A DNA stretch of 64,000 bases from Alteromonas sp. 1_MG-2023 (GTDB taxonomy: Bacteria > Pseudomonadota > Gammaproteobacteria > Enterobacterales > Alteromonadaceae), in the NCBI RefSeq assembly GCF_030547075.1, contig NZ_JAUOQH010000012.1, forward strand, positions 62,001 to 126,000, written 5' to 3'. The notes under the pieces are model-generated. The model worked only from the letters and a program-made list of their open reading frames with translations. It was not told the origin of the DNA and did no database searches. A program made the translations under genes and the position numbers. This document shows, in pieces, positions 41,260 to 50,571 of the stretch (its first letter is position 1; every line of letters begins with the position of its first letter).

Positions 41260-42102
41260 ATGACCACATCTTATAGTGGTGCGCTTAGAAGAATGCGCAC
41301 TCATGCTGACGACAACAATACGGTTAACTACCAGCTTCCTATTGGAGAGCATAACGTCGACATTAACCCTGTCATCGGACAAAAGTTATCCCTTAATTTT
41401 ACCGGCGACATTAACTGCGTTCATTGCAATAGAAAGACGAAAAAGAGCTTTAGCCAAGGCTATTGTTACCCTTGTTTAATCTCGTTGGCCCAATGTGACA
41501 GCTGTATTATTAAACCTGAAAAATGCCACTACCACGAAGGCACTTGCCGAGAACCACAATGGGGTGAAGAACACTGTTTTAGCGAGCACTTTGTGTACTT
41601 GGCTAACACCGGAAACGTAAAAGTTGGAATAACTCGCCATGTTACCGACGGTGTATCGACTCGCTGGATGGACCAAGGTGCTACTCAAGCCACGGTCATG
41701 TTACGCGTAACTAACAGGTTAACCAGTGGCTTAGTAGAAATGCTTTGTAAACAGCATATTGGCGATAAAACCAATTGGCGTACTATGTTAAAAAGTGCAC
41801 CAGACCAGGTTGACTTACTTGAAGTAAAAGCCGAAATACTGTCGGAGATTGCTGATGGTTTAGCCGAAATTCAGCAGCAGAAAGGGATACAAGCGGTGTC
41901 TGAAGCTGACGGTGAAGTTCACAACATTCACTACCCTGTTGATACCTATCCTGAAAAAATAAAATCGATAAATTTAGACAAAACACCGGAATTTGAAGGT
42001 GTACTTACCGGCATTAAAGGCCAATATTGGATGCTAGATGGCGACCGTGTTATCAACATTCGTAAATACGCCGGATACAATGTAAATCTGCATGTTGGAT
42101 AA
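41260..42102 (+). CDS. DUF2797 family protein with zinc-binding cysteines
   Basis: A 280-residue protein of unknown function. The N-terminal third has a Cys/His-rich region (C46, C49, then CYPC, CDSC, KCHYHEGTC), fitting two zinc sites. It is followed by FVYLANTGNVKVGITRH and, about ten residues later, an Arg (TRW), a pattern that resembles the start of GIY-YIG nuclease-like domains. The rest is alpha/beta with no motif I recognise. It lies 11 bp after ansA. Confidence 0.88.
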   Translation: MTTSYSGALRRMRTHADDNNTVNYQLPIGEHNVDINPVIGQKLSLNFTGDINCVHCNRKTKKSFSQGYCYPCLISLAQCDSCIIKPEKCHYHEGTCREPQWGEEHCFSEHFVYLANTGNVKVGITRHVTDGVSTRWMDQGATQATVMLRVTNRLTSGLVEMLCKQHIGDKTNWRTMLKSAPDQVDLLEVKAEILSEIADGLAEIQQQKGIQAVSEADGEVHNIHYPVDTYPEKIKSINLDKTPEFEGVLTGIKGQYWMLDGDRVINIRKYAGYNVNLHVG

Positions 42103-42412
42103 TGCGTCGTGTACGGTTAAGTGTCATGTACGGTAGAGTGTAAGGTAAAGTGTAGTGAGAAATGCGGGATAGCATCTTAAAGAAAGCGTTCCCGCTCATT
42201 CTGTGCAGATAAGGTCGCGTTTACTTTATCTACACAGTTTAACTTGCTGCATAATTACGCAGTATTAAGCCAGGGGTGAACGCTAAAGTTTTAACTAAGG
42301 TTTTAGCCATAGCCGTTATTTCTAGCCCTTTCAGCTAGCCATTTCAGCTAGCCATTTCAGCTAGCCCTTTAAGCTAGATCTTAAAATCAGCGCTTAAGAG
42401 TCGCATTTAAAA
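42103..42412. other. Intergenic stretch with two sets of short direct repeats
   Basis: 310 bp between convergent genes, no ORF. Near the left end an imperfect repeat of about 17 bp occurs (TGTACGGTTAAGTGTCA at 42110-42126, then TGTACGGTAGAGTGT). Near the right end there are four 13-bp units (see the repeat entry). I see no clear terminator. Confidence 0.6.
42322..42373. repeat. Four-copy 13-bp tandem repeat
   Basis: Consecutive units CTAGCCCTTTCAG, CTAGCCATTTCAG, CTAGCCATTTCAG, CTAGCCCTTTAAG, followed by a fifth partial CTAG. Each junction recreates AGCTAG. Non-coding; slippage in copy number between strains is likely. Confidence 0.95.
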
Positions 42413-42964
42413 TTAGCGCCAGTATTCGAAGTAGTCAGAAGTGTCACGCTCGGGCTTCGGTGCAGGTTCAAAAGCCGGCGTACCTAAATATAAAAATCCG
42501 ACAATCTCGTCATCATCGCTTAAATTAAAACCACGTTTTACCGTATCGCATTGGGCATAACTTCCGGTTCTCCACATACCGTTAAAACCCTGCGCCACTG
42601 CTGCCATTTGCATAGCCATTACACCACAGGAGGCTGATGCAATTTGCTCTACACGGGGTACTTTTTCATGCTCAACATGTTTAGCTATTGCCACAATTAT
42701 CATAGGTGCACGATGAGGCAGTTGCACTGCTCGTTCAATTTCTTTTTCAGACTTATCGTTCTCGATAGCAGACTGCTCATACAAGATGCCTAGTTTATCT
42801 AAGCCTTTACCTTCACAAACGATAAAACGCCAAGGCGTTAAGCACGCATGATCGGGGGCACGAAGTGCGGCTTGCATAATGTTTTCAAGGGCGTCGCCTG
42901 AAGGCGCTGGGGCATTGAGTCTAGGCTGAGAACTTCTGTTTAACAACAGCGTAAGTGCATCCAT
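42413..42964 (-). CDS. NAD(P)H nitroreductase, YdjA-like
   Basis: A 183-residue FMN-dependent nitroreductase-family protein, the length of E. coli YdjA (183). It has the N-terminal RRS-type start (LLLNRSSQPRL), APDHACLTPWRF for FMN phosphate binding, and GFNGMWRTG with the GFLYLGTP strand. The physiological substrate is unknown. AGGAT lies before the ATG. Monocistronic. Confidence 0.92.
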   Translation of the reverse strand: MDALTLLLNRSSQPRLNAPAPSGDALENIMQAALRAPDHACLTPWRFIVCEGKGLDKLGILYEQSAIENDKSEKEIERAVQLPHRAPMIIVAIAKHVEHEKVPRVEQIASASCGVMAMQMAAVAQGFNGMWRTGSYAQCDTVKRGFNLSDDDEIVGFLYLGTPAFEPAPKPERDTSDYFEYWR

Positions 42965-43017
42965 TTCAGTATCCTATTATCGAACAAAGCGTTATAGGGA
43001 GATCCTACGTTCAATAA

Positions 43018-43042
43018 TAAAAAAAGACCAGCATAGCTGGCC
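43018..43042 (-). terminator. Weak terminator of the DoxX gene
   Basis: Short stem CCAGC / GCTGG (43028-43032, 43036-43040), loop ATA, followed on the minus strand by an eight-T run (complement of 43018-43025). The stem is short, so efficiency is uncertain. Confidence 0.55.
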
Positions 43043-43127
43043 TATTTCGATTTAAAAATTTATAGGTAGTATTCGTCTGGGGACGAGTTTGTAAGCTAGG
43101 CCGAGTACTAGGCAATCCCCTTTACTA

Positions 43128-43730
43128 TTAGTCTTGTTTAGCACCAAAGAAATGATCAATGCTGACATAACGGCCACCACCGTAGAAAAATAGCACCAAC
43201 AACATCGCAAAATAGGTCGCGCCAAATTCAATACCATTGTTCAGCACCACAAAACTGCCACTTGATGTTAGCCAGTCGTAATTACCATGCGCTTTCAATA
43301 AAGATTTAGCGGCACTGAGTTTCTCTGGTGCAGCCATGACGCTTTCATTAAACGCAATGGTGCCATCGGCTAACCATGACGATGCATCAGCAATTGCCAA
43401 CCATCCTTTGTCTATATGAACGGTAAATATCGCCACTAACATGGTTACCATTAGTGGAATGGCCACTAAGCGAGTGAGCAAGCCTAATAACAAGAGAATA
43501 CCGCCAACTAATTCTGCGGCTGTGGCTAAAAAGGCAAGCACTAAAGGAAAGGGCAACCCCAGTCCGTAGTCTTCATTACCAAACCAGTCTACTATGGAAG
43601 AAAAGCTACTTGCTTTGTTCCAGCCTGCTTGAATCATCACGGGTGCTAAATATAACCGTAAAAGCAGCAGAGGTATGCCATCGGCCACACTTAGTTTTTT
43701 AAATAGGTTCGCGTATACTTGCTTTATCAT
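43128..43730 (-). CDS. DoxX family membrane protein
   Basis: A 200-residue protein with four to five TM helices (about 18-37, 58-78, 85-105, 166-185) and the DoxX-type RLYLAPVMIQAGWNK near the N-terminus and the PFPLVLAFLATAAELVGGILLLLG segment. I start at the ATG at 43730, preceded by AAGG at 9 nt; 25 upstream codons are open to 43805 but would overlap the start of the divergent gene. Members are linked to redox stress or quinone-associated functions in other bacteria; the role here is unknown. Confidence 0.86.
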   Translation of the reverse strand: MIKQVYANLFKKLSVADGIPLLLLRLYLAPVMIQAGWNKASSFSSIVDWFGNEDYGLGLPFPLVLAFLATAAELVGGILLLLGLLTRLVAIPLMVTMLVAIFTVHIDKGWLAIADASSWLADGTIAFNESVMAAPEKLSAAKSLLKAHGNYDWLTSSGSFVVLNNGIEFGATYFAMLLVLFFYGGGRYVSIDHFFGAKQD

Positions 43731-43789
43731 AAACAATAGCCTTGTAAAAGGGACTTCAGTTTGTTGTCTTTGTATAGGAACGTGAACAA

Positions 43790-44014
43790 GTGAATAAACT
43801 TTCACTTAAAAGTAGAAAACAAACCCGAGGGAAGCAAATACGGGATAAGCAGACAGTCTCACCGCTTACGCGTCTGTTTGCACGTGGTCATAAAAAAGTA
43901 GGTTATAAAAAGACCACTGGCGACTTAATGATGCAGCTAAGCGCGAATGATCATAAGCACATCGCTGAAGTTATTGCGCAATGGCTCACAGATGACGAGA
44001 ATGCTCACAAGTGA
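43790..44014 (+). CDS. Small basic protein of unknown function upstream of sppA
   Basis: A 74-residue protein starting at GTG, with AGGA 11 nt upstream. The N-terminal half is strongly basic (KSRKQTRGKQIRDKQ, GHKKVGYKKT) and could bind nucleic acid; the C-terminal half is a predicted helix with LSANDHKHIAEVIAQWL. I do not recognise a family. It lies 101 bp before sppA on the same strand and is divergent from the DoxX gene. The helix-like, well-composed C-terminus favours a real gene. Confidence 0.6.
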   Translation: MNKLSLKSRKQTRGKQIRDKQTVSPLTRLFARGHKKVGYKKTTGDLMMQLSANDHKHIAEVIAQWLTDDENAHK

Positions 44015-44115
44015 ACAACTTTGCGGTACAATCACAAACAATTACAATTAAGTTAGCGCAATCAATCCGATTCGGTAACATAATAAAGTTAAACAAACAG
44101 AAGGTAATGTAATTT

Positions 44116-45981
44116 ATGGCTGCCAAAGGAAACTGGACGAAATCCTTATTTATTGGCCTGTGGACGGTTTTAAACTTCACCCGTAAGCTTTTTTTCAATG
44201 TTATATTTTTGGTAATTTTCGTTGGTTTGATCATTGCGATTACGTCTCAGGACGACGACCAACTTACGGTGAAAGCCGATAGCGCGCTTCTACTTACCTT
44301 AAATGGACAGCTTGTTATTGAAAAAGAAAGTGTCGATCCATTTGAACAGTTTCTGCAAGATGCCATGGGATCAGAGCCCGATAATCCTGAAGTGCTAGTG
44401 CGTGACATAGTAAAAGTTATCGAGAACGCCAAGCAAGACCGACGGATTAAAGCCCTAGTATTAGACCTTCAAGGGCTAACAGGCGGCGGCTTAGATAAAC
44501 TTCGCACGGTAGCAAATGCAATCGACGAATTTAAAACGTCTGAAAAGCCTGTGTATGCCATTGGTGATTACTATACCAAAGAGCAGTACTATCTTGCGGC
44601 TCATGCTAATCACGTTTATTTAAATCCAATGGGCTCGTTACTGCTAGATGGCTACGGTCGTTATGGCATGTACTTCAAAGACTTATTGGAAAAGCTCAAA
44701 GTTACTACTCATATTTTCCGCGTAGGAACGTACAAGTCGGCTGTCGAGCCACTTATCCGTAACGACATGTCAGAAGCGGCCAAAGAAGCTGAGCGCAAGT
44801 GGTTAGATGCATATTGGCAGCAATATAAAGAAGACGTTGCCGCGGCACGAGGCATTCCACTTTCTAACTTTGACGAAACCTTAGCAGGCTTATTAGCCAA
44901 GTTTGAACAAGCTGGCGGCGATTTCGCGAACTACGCACTACAAAATAACTGGGTAGATGCCCTTAAAACCCGTGAAGAAGTTCGTGTAGAACTAACTGGT
45001 TTAGTGGGTGAGAACGACGAAAACCATGGCGTTAATGTCACTAACTTTAATACTTACTTAAAAGTGGTTAATCCGCCCCTACCCTCTATCAACAATGACA
45101 TCGACAAAATCGCCATTGTGGTTGCTAAGGGTACTATCTTAAACGGCAATCAAAAAGCTGGCACCATTGGTGGCGACAGTACCGCACGTTTACTTCGTAA
45201 AGCTCGTTTAGATGAAAATGTGAAAGCGGTAGTACTGCAAATAGACTCGCCAGGAGGCAGTTCGTTAGCCTCAGAGATTATTCGCCAAGAAGTGCTTGAG
45301 CTTAAAAACGTAGGTAAGCCTGTCGTAGTTTCCATGGGTACTTATGCTGCATCTGGCGGTTATTGGATTGCAGCTGATGCAGATCGTATATTCGCAAGCC
45401 CAAGTACTATTACTGGTTCTATCGGCGTATTTGGTATGTTCATGACCTATGAAAACTCGCTTGATTACTTAGGTGTTCACAGCGACGGCGTAGGCTCTAA
45501 TGAATTAGCGGGCTTCTCTGCTATTCGTCCGCTAGCACCTGAATTTGGCAAAATATTGCAGCGTAACGTAGAAACGAGTTATGGCAATTTCTTATCTTTG
45601 GTTTCTAATGCCAGAGACATGCCGGTAGAAGAAGTTGATAGCGTAGCGCAAGGCCGAGTGTGGATTGGTACAGATGCTCTTGAGCTTGGCCTGGTGGATG
45701 AACTAGGTACGCTAGAAGATGCTGTTACCTCTGCGGCAGAGTTTGCAGCGCTAGAAGACTACGATACCTTTTATGTTCAACGTACACTTTCAGCACAAGA
45801 GATATTTTGGAAAGAGTTCTTTGGTCAAGCCTTCACCTTTGTTGGGAAGTGGCAGTTTGCTAATTCAGACTCTGCACTAATCAATGAATTTAAACGTGTA
45901 CTGGGTGAGTTCGATATTTTCAGTGAACTCAACGACCCTATGGGTACTTACATTCTTTGCTTGCAGTGCCAAGTAGAATAA
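44116..45981 (+). CDS. sppA: Signal peptide peptidase SppA (67 kDa type)
   Basis: Inner-membrane protease that degrades cleaved signal peptides in the periplasm. The 621-residue protein has an N-terminal TM segment (about 25-46) and two ClpP-like halves. The catalytic Lys is in FRVGTYKSAVEP of the first half and the Ser in TITGSIGVFGMF of the second, the split dyad of the long SppA form (618 residues in E. coli). sprT follows by about 25 bp. Confidence 0.97.
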   Translation: MAAKGNWTKSLFIGLWTVLNFTRKLFFNVIFLVIFVGLIIAITSQDDDQLTVKADSALLLTLNGQLVIEKESVDPFEQFLQDAMGSEPDNPEVLVRDIVKVIENAKQDRRIKALVLDLQGLTGGGLDKLRTVANAIDEFKTSEKPVYAIGDYYTKEQYYLAAHANHVYLNPMGSLLLDGYGRYGMYFKDLLEKLKVTTHIFRVGTYKSAVEPLIRNDMSEAAKEAERKWLDAYWQQYKEDVAAARGIPLSNFDETLAGLLAKFEQAGGDFANYALQNNWVDALKTREEVRVELTGLVGENDENHGVNVTNFNTYLKVVNPPLPSINNDIDKIAIVVAKGTILNGNQKAGTIGGDSTARLLRKARLDENVKAVVLQIDSPGGSSLASEIIRQEVLELKNVGKPVVVSMGTYAASGGYWIAADADRIFASPSTITGSIGVFGMFMTYENSLDYLGVHSDGVGSNELAGFSAIRPLAPEFGKILQRNVETSYGNFLSLVSNARDMPVEEVDSVAQGRVWIGTDALELGLVDELGTLEDAVTSAAEFAALEDYDTFYVQRTLSAQEIFWKEFFGQAFTFVGKWQFANSDSALINEFKRVLGEFDIFSELNDPMGTYILCLQCQVE

Positions 45982-46006
45982 ACCTAATTATAGGCAAGGT
46001 AACACC

Positions 46007-46525
46007 ATAGCAAGTCACGATTTAACCTCTCTACAGCGTCAGCACATTGCTGATGCTGTAGAACGCTGCTATCAACGCGCCGATATTTACTTTAAGCGTA
46101 CATTCCCCCGCCCTGCGCTTACCTATAGACGCTCTGGTAAAAACGCCGGCACCGCTTTCTTACAACAAAATCGCATTAATTTGCACCCCGAATTATTCAA
46201 GCAGAATGAAAACGAATTCATAGAAGATGTTATTCCTCATGAAATAAGTCATTTACTTACTTGGCAACTGTTCAAAAAGGTAAAGCCCCATGGTGTGGAA
46301 TGGCAAGCTATTATGATTGATGTGTTTGGTCGACCGGCTAATGCCACCCACAGTTTCGATATTGCTGGGGTTATTGGAAAGCAATTTAGCTATACCTGCG
46401 AATGCAGTACCCATCAGCTTACGATAAGACGACATAATAAAATTTTGAAAGGGGCGCAGTACAAGTGCCGTAAATGTAATAGCGTACTTGTAGAAGAGAA
46501 GGTAGAAGAAAAGATAGTTAATTAG
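46007..46525 (+). CDS. sprT: SprT-family zinc protein, probable ATA start
   Basis: SprT-like metallopeptidase-fold protein. The zinc helix PHEISHLL and the C-terminal zinc ribbon (CECSTHQ, CRKC) are clear, and homology to E. coli SprT (165 residues) extends upstream through ADAVERCYQRADIYFKRTFPRP and LTYRRSGKNAGTAFLQQNRINL. No ATG, GTG or TTG exists in frame before the TTG at 46181, which would remove about 58 conserved residues. An AAGGT lies 7 nt before an in-frame ATA at 46007, giving MASHDLTSLQRQHIADAV and 172 residues. I therefore infer ATA initiation. It follows sppA. Confidence 0.85.
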   Translation: MASHDLTSLQRQHIADAVERCYQRADIYFKRTFPRPALTYRRSGKNAGTAFLQQNRINLHPELFKQNENEFIEDVIPHEISHLLTWQLFKKVKPHGVEWQAIMIDVFGRPANATHSFDIAGVIGKQFSYTCECSTHQLTIRRHNKILKGAQYKCRKCNSVLVEEKVEEKIVN

Positions 46526-46583
46526 TGAGTTAACTTGCAAGCTCACGCTAGCGTGCATGAGCGCTGCTGTGGCTAACTAAAAC

Positions 46584-47033
46584 CTAGCGGAACCACTGTT
46601 TAGTAAATACGTTGTCTAAATCGTTAAACGCGGTTTTAAGTAGTGCGGCTAGTTCTTTATATTTCGGTTTTGATTTAACAGAAGACACATTACAGCCTTC
46701 AGATCGCATTTTGCTATGAATATCTTGATACCAGCTATTTAACTGAGGCGGTAAATATTGGTTTGAGCGATGCCCTAGCCATAGCAAACCTTGAAGAGGG
46801 ATACTTAAGAAAAACGCACCAATAGTGATGGTTTGGGGAATATAGTCAGTACCCATATTCTGAAGCAGAAGCGCACAAGAGAGTATTGCAGCAGGCGGCA
46901 TGGTCTTTATCGCAAAGCGAGTGGCCGCAACAACCCGACATTCAGGGAAGTATGCATACAACTCTTTTTTGATTGGCCAGGTTTTCATGTAGTGCTGACC
47001 ATCTTTTAGCATTGCTATCACAGACTGTGACAT
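46584..47033 (-). CDS. yfbV: Terminus macrodomain insulation protein YfbV (DUF412)
   Basis: A 149-residue protein (151 in E. coli) with two TM segments (about 45-62 and 68-85) and conserved flanks: GQHYMKTWP near the start, RFAIKTMPPAAI before TM1, and LQGLLWLGHRS after TM2. In E. coli YfbV limits interaction of the Ter macrodomain with the rest of the chromosome. GAGG lies before the ATG. Convergent with sprT. Confidence 0.95.
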   Translation of the reverse strand: MSQSVIAMLKDGQHYMKTWPIKKELYAYFPECRVVAATRFAIKTMPPAAILSCALLLQNMGTDYIPQTITIGAFFLSIPLQGLLWLGHRSNQYLPPQLNSWYQDIHSKMRSEGCNVSSVKSKPKYKELAALLKTAFNDLDNVFTKQWFR

Positions 47034-48485
<1,452 letters not shown>

Positions 48486-48497
48486 GCCTTGTTCGAT

Positions 48498-48529
48498 TTC
48501 AAGCTCTGTGATGTATTACAGAGCTTGAA
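48498..48529 (+). terminator. Hairpin between trxB and aat
   Basis: 12-bp perfect stem TTCAAGCTCTGT / ACAGAGCTTGAA (48498-48509, 48518-48529) with an 8-base loop, followed by the T-rich GTCTTTCCTCTT. It may end trxB transcription, fully or as an attenuator, because aat begins only 12 bp later and needs either read-through or a promoter within trxB. Confidence 0.65.
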
Positions 48530-48541
48530 GTCTTTCCTCTT

Positions 48542-49288
48542 ATGATAGCGCTGCCCTACTTAGACATTGATACACCCTTCCCTCCTGTATCTGAAGCACT
48601 TGACGATCCAAATGGCCTATTAGCCTTTGGTGCAGATCTTAGTGCCCAGCGCCTTTTCTCAGCGTACTCTAGCGGTATATTTCCTTGGTTCAGTGATGAC
48701 GAACCCTTATTGTGGTGGTCACCTAACCCGCGCTCTATTATTGAATTGGATGATTTCGTGTGCGCAAAGAGCTTACGAAAACTCGCTCGACAAAAGCGCT
48801 ATAAGGTTACCCTTAATAATGCTTTCGATTCAGTAATTAATGCCTGTGCGAATATTCCTCGTAAGAACCCAAATTCACAAGCCCCCAGTCAAGACACCTG
48901 GATAACCGAAGACATGCAAAAAGCCTATAGCTATTTGCATCAGCTTGGTTTAGCCCATTCTGTTGAAGTGTGGGACGGTGATGCACTCGTAGGCGGCCTG
49001 TACGGCGTAGGTGTGGGGAAAGTGTATTGCGGTGAGTCTATGTTTCACAAACAAAGCAATACCTCTAAATTGGCCATGTTAGCGTTAGTTGAGCACATGA
49101 AACGAAGCAAGATGGCATTCATTGATTGTCAGCTGCCTACCGACCATCTTAGCTCGCTGGGCGCAAAAACGATTTTCCGTAACGAATTTATTGAAAAACT
49201 GCAGACTAACAACCACACTTTAACCGATGAAGGCTCTTTGACTGATGAATACAAGCATCAGTGGCACCCGCAGGTTATTACACCGTGA
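48542..49288 (+). CDS. aat: Leucyl/phenylalanyl-tRNA-protein transferase
   Basis: Adds Leu or Phe to the N-terminus of proteins starting with Lys or Arg, creating N-degrons for ClpS/ClpAP. The 248-residue protein shows FPPVSEALDDPNGLLAFGADLS, GIFPWF, WWSPNPRSII and the core VYCGESMFHKQSNTSKLA motif. Length agrees with E. coli Aat (234). It overlaps bpt by 4 bp (GTGA). Confidence 0.98.
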   Translation: MIALPYLDIDTPFPPVSEALDDPNGLLAFGADLSAQRLFSAYSSGIFPWFSDDEPLLWWSPNPRSIIELDDFVCAKSLRKLARQKRYKVTLNNAFDSVINACANIPRKNPNSQAPSQDTWITEDMQKAYSYLHQLGLAHSVEVWDGDALVGGLYGVGVGKVYCGESMFHKQSNTSKLAMLALVEHMKRSKMAFIDCQLPTDHLSSLGAKTIFRNEFIEKLQTNNHTLTDEGSLTDEYKHQWHPQVITP

Positions 49289-49998
49289 GATTTGGAATTA
49301 CGCAGTCTTTTGATTGCAGCTATTTGCCCAACCAGCAAGAACAATTATTAGTTTACGCTGAATCAGACAAACAGTTAGCATGGCGTTATGGTCAACTTAT
49401 ACAAGTTGGTTTCAGACGCAGTGGCGAACAAATTTATCGCCCTCATTGCCCTGATTGCCATGCCTGTGAGTCGGTAAGAATTCCGGCTTATTTATTTACA
49501 CCGTCGAAAAGCCAAAAACGGCTTCTTAGTCGCAATAAACATTTTGTAGTGAAAAGTGCAGACAGTGCTAACGAGGCGTATTATCCACTGTACGAGAAAT
49601 ATATCTGCGCTAGGCATACCGATGGCAGCATGTATCCGCCATCGCGAGAGCAATTTGATAATTTCATTTTGTGTGAATGGAAACGGCCTCTTTTCATCGA
49701 GGCTTACGACGGCGATAAGTTAATTGCCGTTGCGGTTACCGATACCATCGACAATGGTATTGAGCATCAAGCGCTATCGGCACTATATACTTTTTACGAT
49801 CCAGATTATCAGGTGTCGTCACTGGGGACCTGGATGATAATGATGCAAATCGAACAAGCAAAACTTCAAAATCGTGATTTTCTATACTTAGGATATTACG
49901 TCGAAGCATGCCAAAAAATGTCTTATAAGCACAAATTTTTCCCTTATGAGCAATTTTCAGGCAACAAATGGCACTGTTTTGATAAAAAACATGCTTAA
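49285..49998 (+). CDS. bpt: Aspartate/glutamate leucyltransferase (Bpt)
   Basis: Transfers Leu from Leu-tRNA to N-terminal Asp or Glu, the second leg of the N-degron pathway. The 237-residue protein (start GTG at 49285, in a 4-bp overlap with the aat stop) has CSYLPNQQ and the Cys cluster HCPDCHAC, plus the C-terminal YYVEACQKMSYK and PYEQF. It is absent from E. coli but common in marine gammaproteobacteria. infA follows. Confidence 0.96.
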   Translation: MRFGITQSFDCSYLPNQQEQLLVYAESDKQLAWRYGQLIQVGFRRSGEQIYRPHCPDCHACESVRIPAYLFTPSKSQKRLLSRNKHFVVKSADSANEAYYPLYEKYICARHTDGSMYPPSREQFDNFILCEWKRPLFIEAYDGDKLIAVAVTDTIDNGIEHQALSALYTFYDPDYQVSSLGTWMIMMQIEQAKLQNRDFLYLGYYVEACQKMSYKHKFFPYEQFSGNKWHCFDKKHA

Positions 49999-50073
49999 TC
50001 GCTTTACACGCAAGGCAAGATTGGTTAATGTCTGCGCGGCAAAAAATTTGAATTACTGAGGTAACTGCTTTAC

Positions 50074-50292
50074 ATGGCAAAAGAAGATTGTATTGAAATG
50101 GAAGGTACGGTTCAAGACACCCTACCGAATACTATGTTCCGTGTTGAACTAGAAAATGGTCACGTAGTGACAGCACACATTTCTGGTAAGATGCGTAAAA
50201 ACTATATCCGAATTCTTACTGGCGATAAGGTCACTGTTGAGATGACTCCTTATGACCTAACAAAAGGTCGTATCATTTATCGCGCCAGATAA
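50074..50292 (+). CDS. infA: Translation initiation factor IF-1
   Basis: A 72-residue single OB-fold protein that occupies the ribosomal A site during initiation. It carries the S1-like motif [24 protein letters not shown] and the C-terminal [26 protein letters not shown], essentially the E. coli sequence. It lies between bpt and convergent clpA, with a terminator just after it. Confidence 0.99.
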   Translation: MAKEDCIEMEGTVQDTLPNTMFRVELENGHVVTAHISGKMRKNYIRILTGDKVTVEMTPYDLTKGRIIYRAR

Positions 50293-50320
50293 TGAGCCAT
50301 TAAGCGGTCAACGCATTCCA

Positions 50321-50354
50321 AAAAAAAGCCCAATGTAAATCATTGGGCTTTTTT
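50321..50354 (+). terminator. Terminator of infA
   Basis: Stem AAAAAAGCCCAATG / CATTGGGCTTTTTT (50322-50335, 50341-50354), loop TAAAT. It ends the trxB-aat-bpt-infA direction. Confidence 0.92.
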
Positions 50355-50407
50355 GTATATGTGTGATTGTACTTGCCGGCAAATAGAATGAACGATGCTT
50401 TTGTATA

Positions 50408-50468
50408 AGTACCTGTCAGTATGAGTGCTTTCAGTTTAAGTACTGTAAGCTCGAGTGCTGTAAGTTCG
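50408..50468. repeat. Degenerate 15-bp tandem repeats between infA and clpA terminators
   Basis: Units AGTACCTGTCAGTATG (16 bp), AGTGCTTTCAGTTTA, AGTACTGTAAGCTCG and AGTGCTGTAAGTTCG follow head to tail. Identity between neighbours falls towards the left. Non-coding, lying between two terminators, so probably untranscribed. Confidence 0.8.
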
Positions 50469-50496
50469 AAGACGGCAAGCGCAACAAATTAACAGT

Positions 50497-50530
50497 AAAA
50501 AAAATGCTACACCCTAAAAGGGTGTAGCAT
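50497..50530 (-). terminator. Terminator of clpA
   Basis: Stem ATGCTACACCC / GGGTGTAGCAT (50504-50514, 50520-50530), loop TAAAA, followed on the minus strand by a run of T residues (complement of 50497-50504). Confidence 0.9.
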
Positions 50531-50571
50531 TTTTCGTCACTAAGCGTCTAGTTAAGACACGTTAAGCAAGT

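Noticed and set aside
42322..42373. Tandem repeat as a CRISPR array
   Set aside because: Units are 13 bp with no spacers and no cas genes nearby.
43052..43237. 61-codon minus-strand frame beside the DoxX gene
   Set aside because: Overlaps the DoxX coding end in another frame and has no domain support.
46544..46555. Perfect 12-bp palindrome CACGCTAGCGTG between convergent sprT and yfbV
   Set aside because: No T-run on either side, so not a clear terminator; a single short palindrome is not enough for a regulatory claim.
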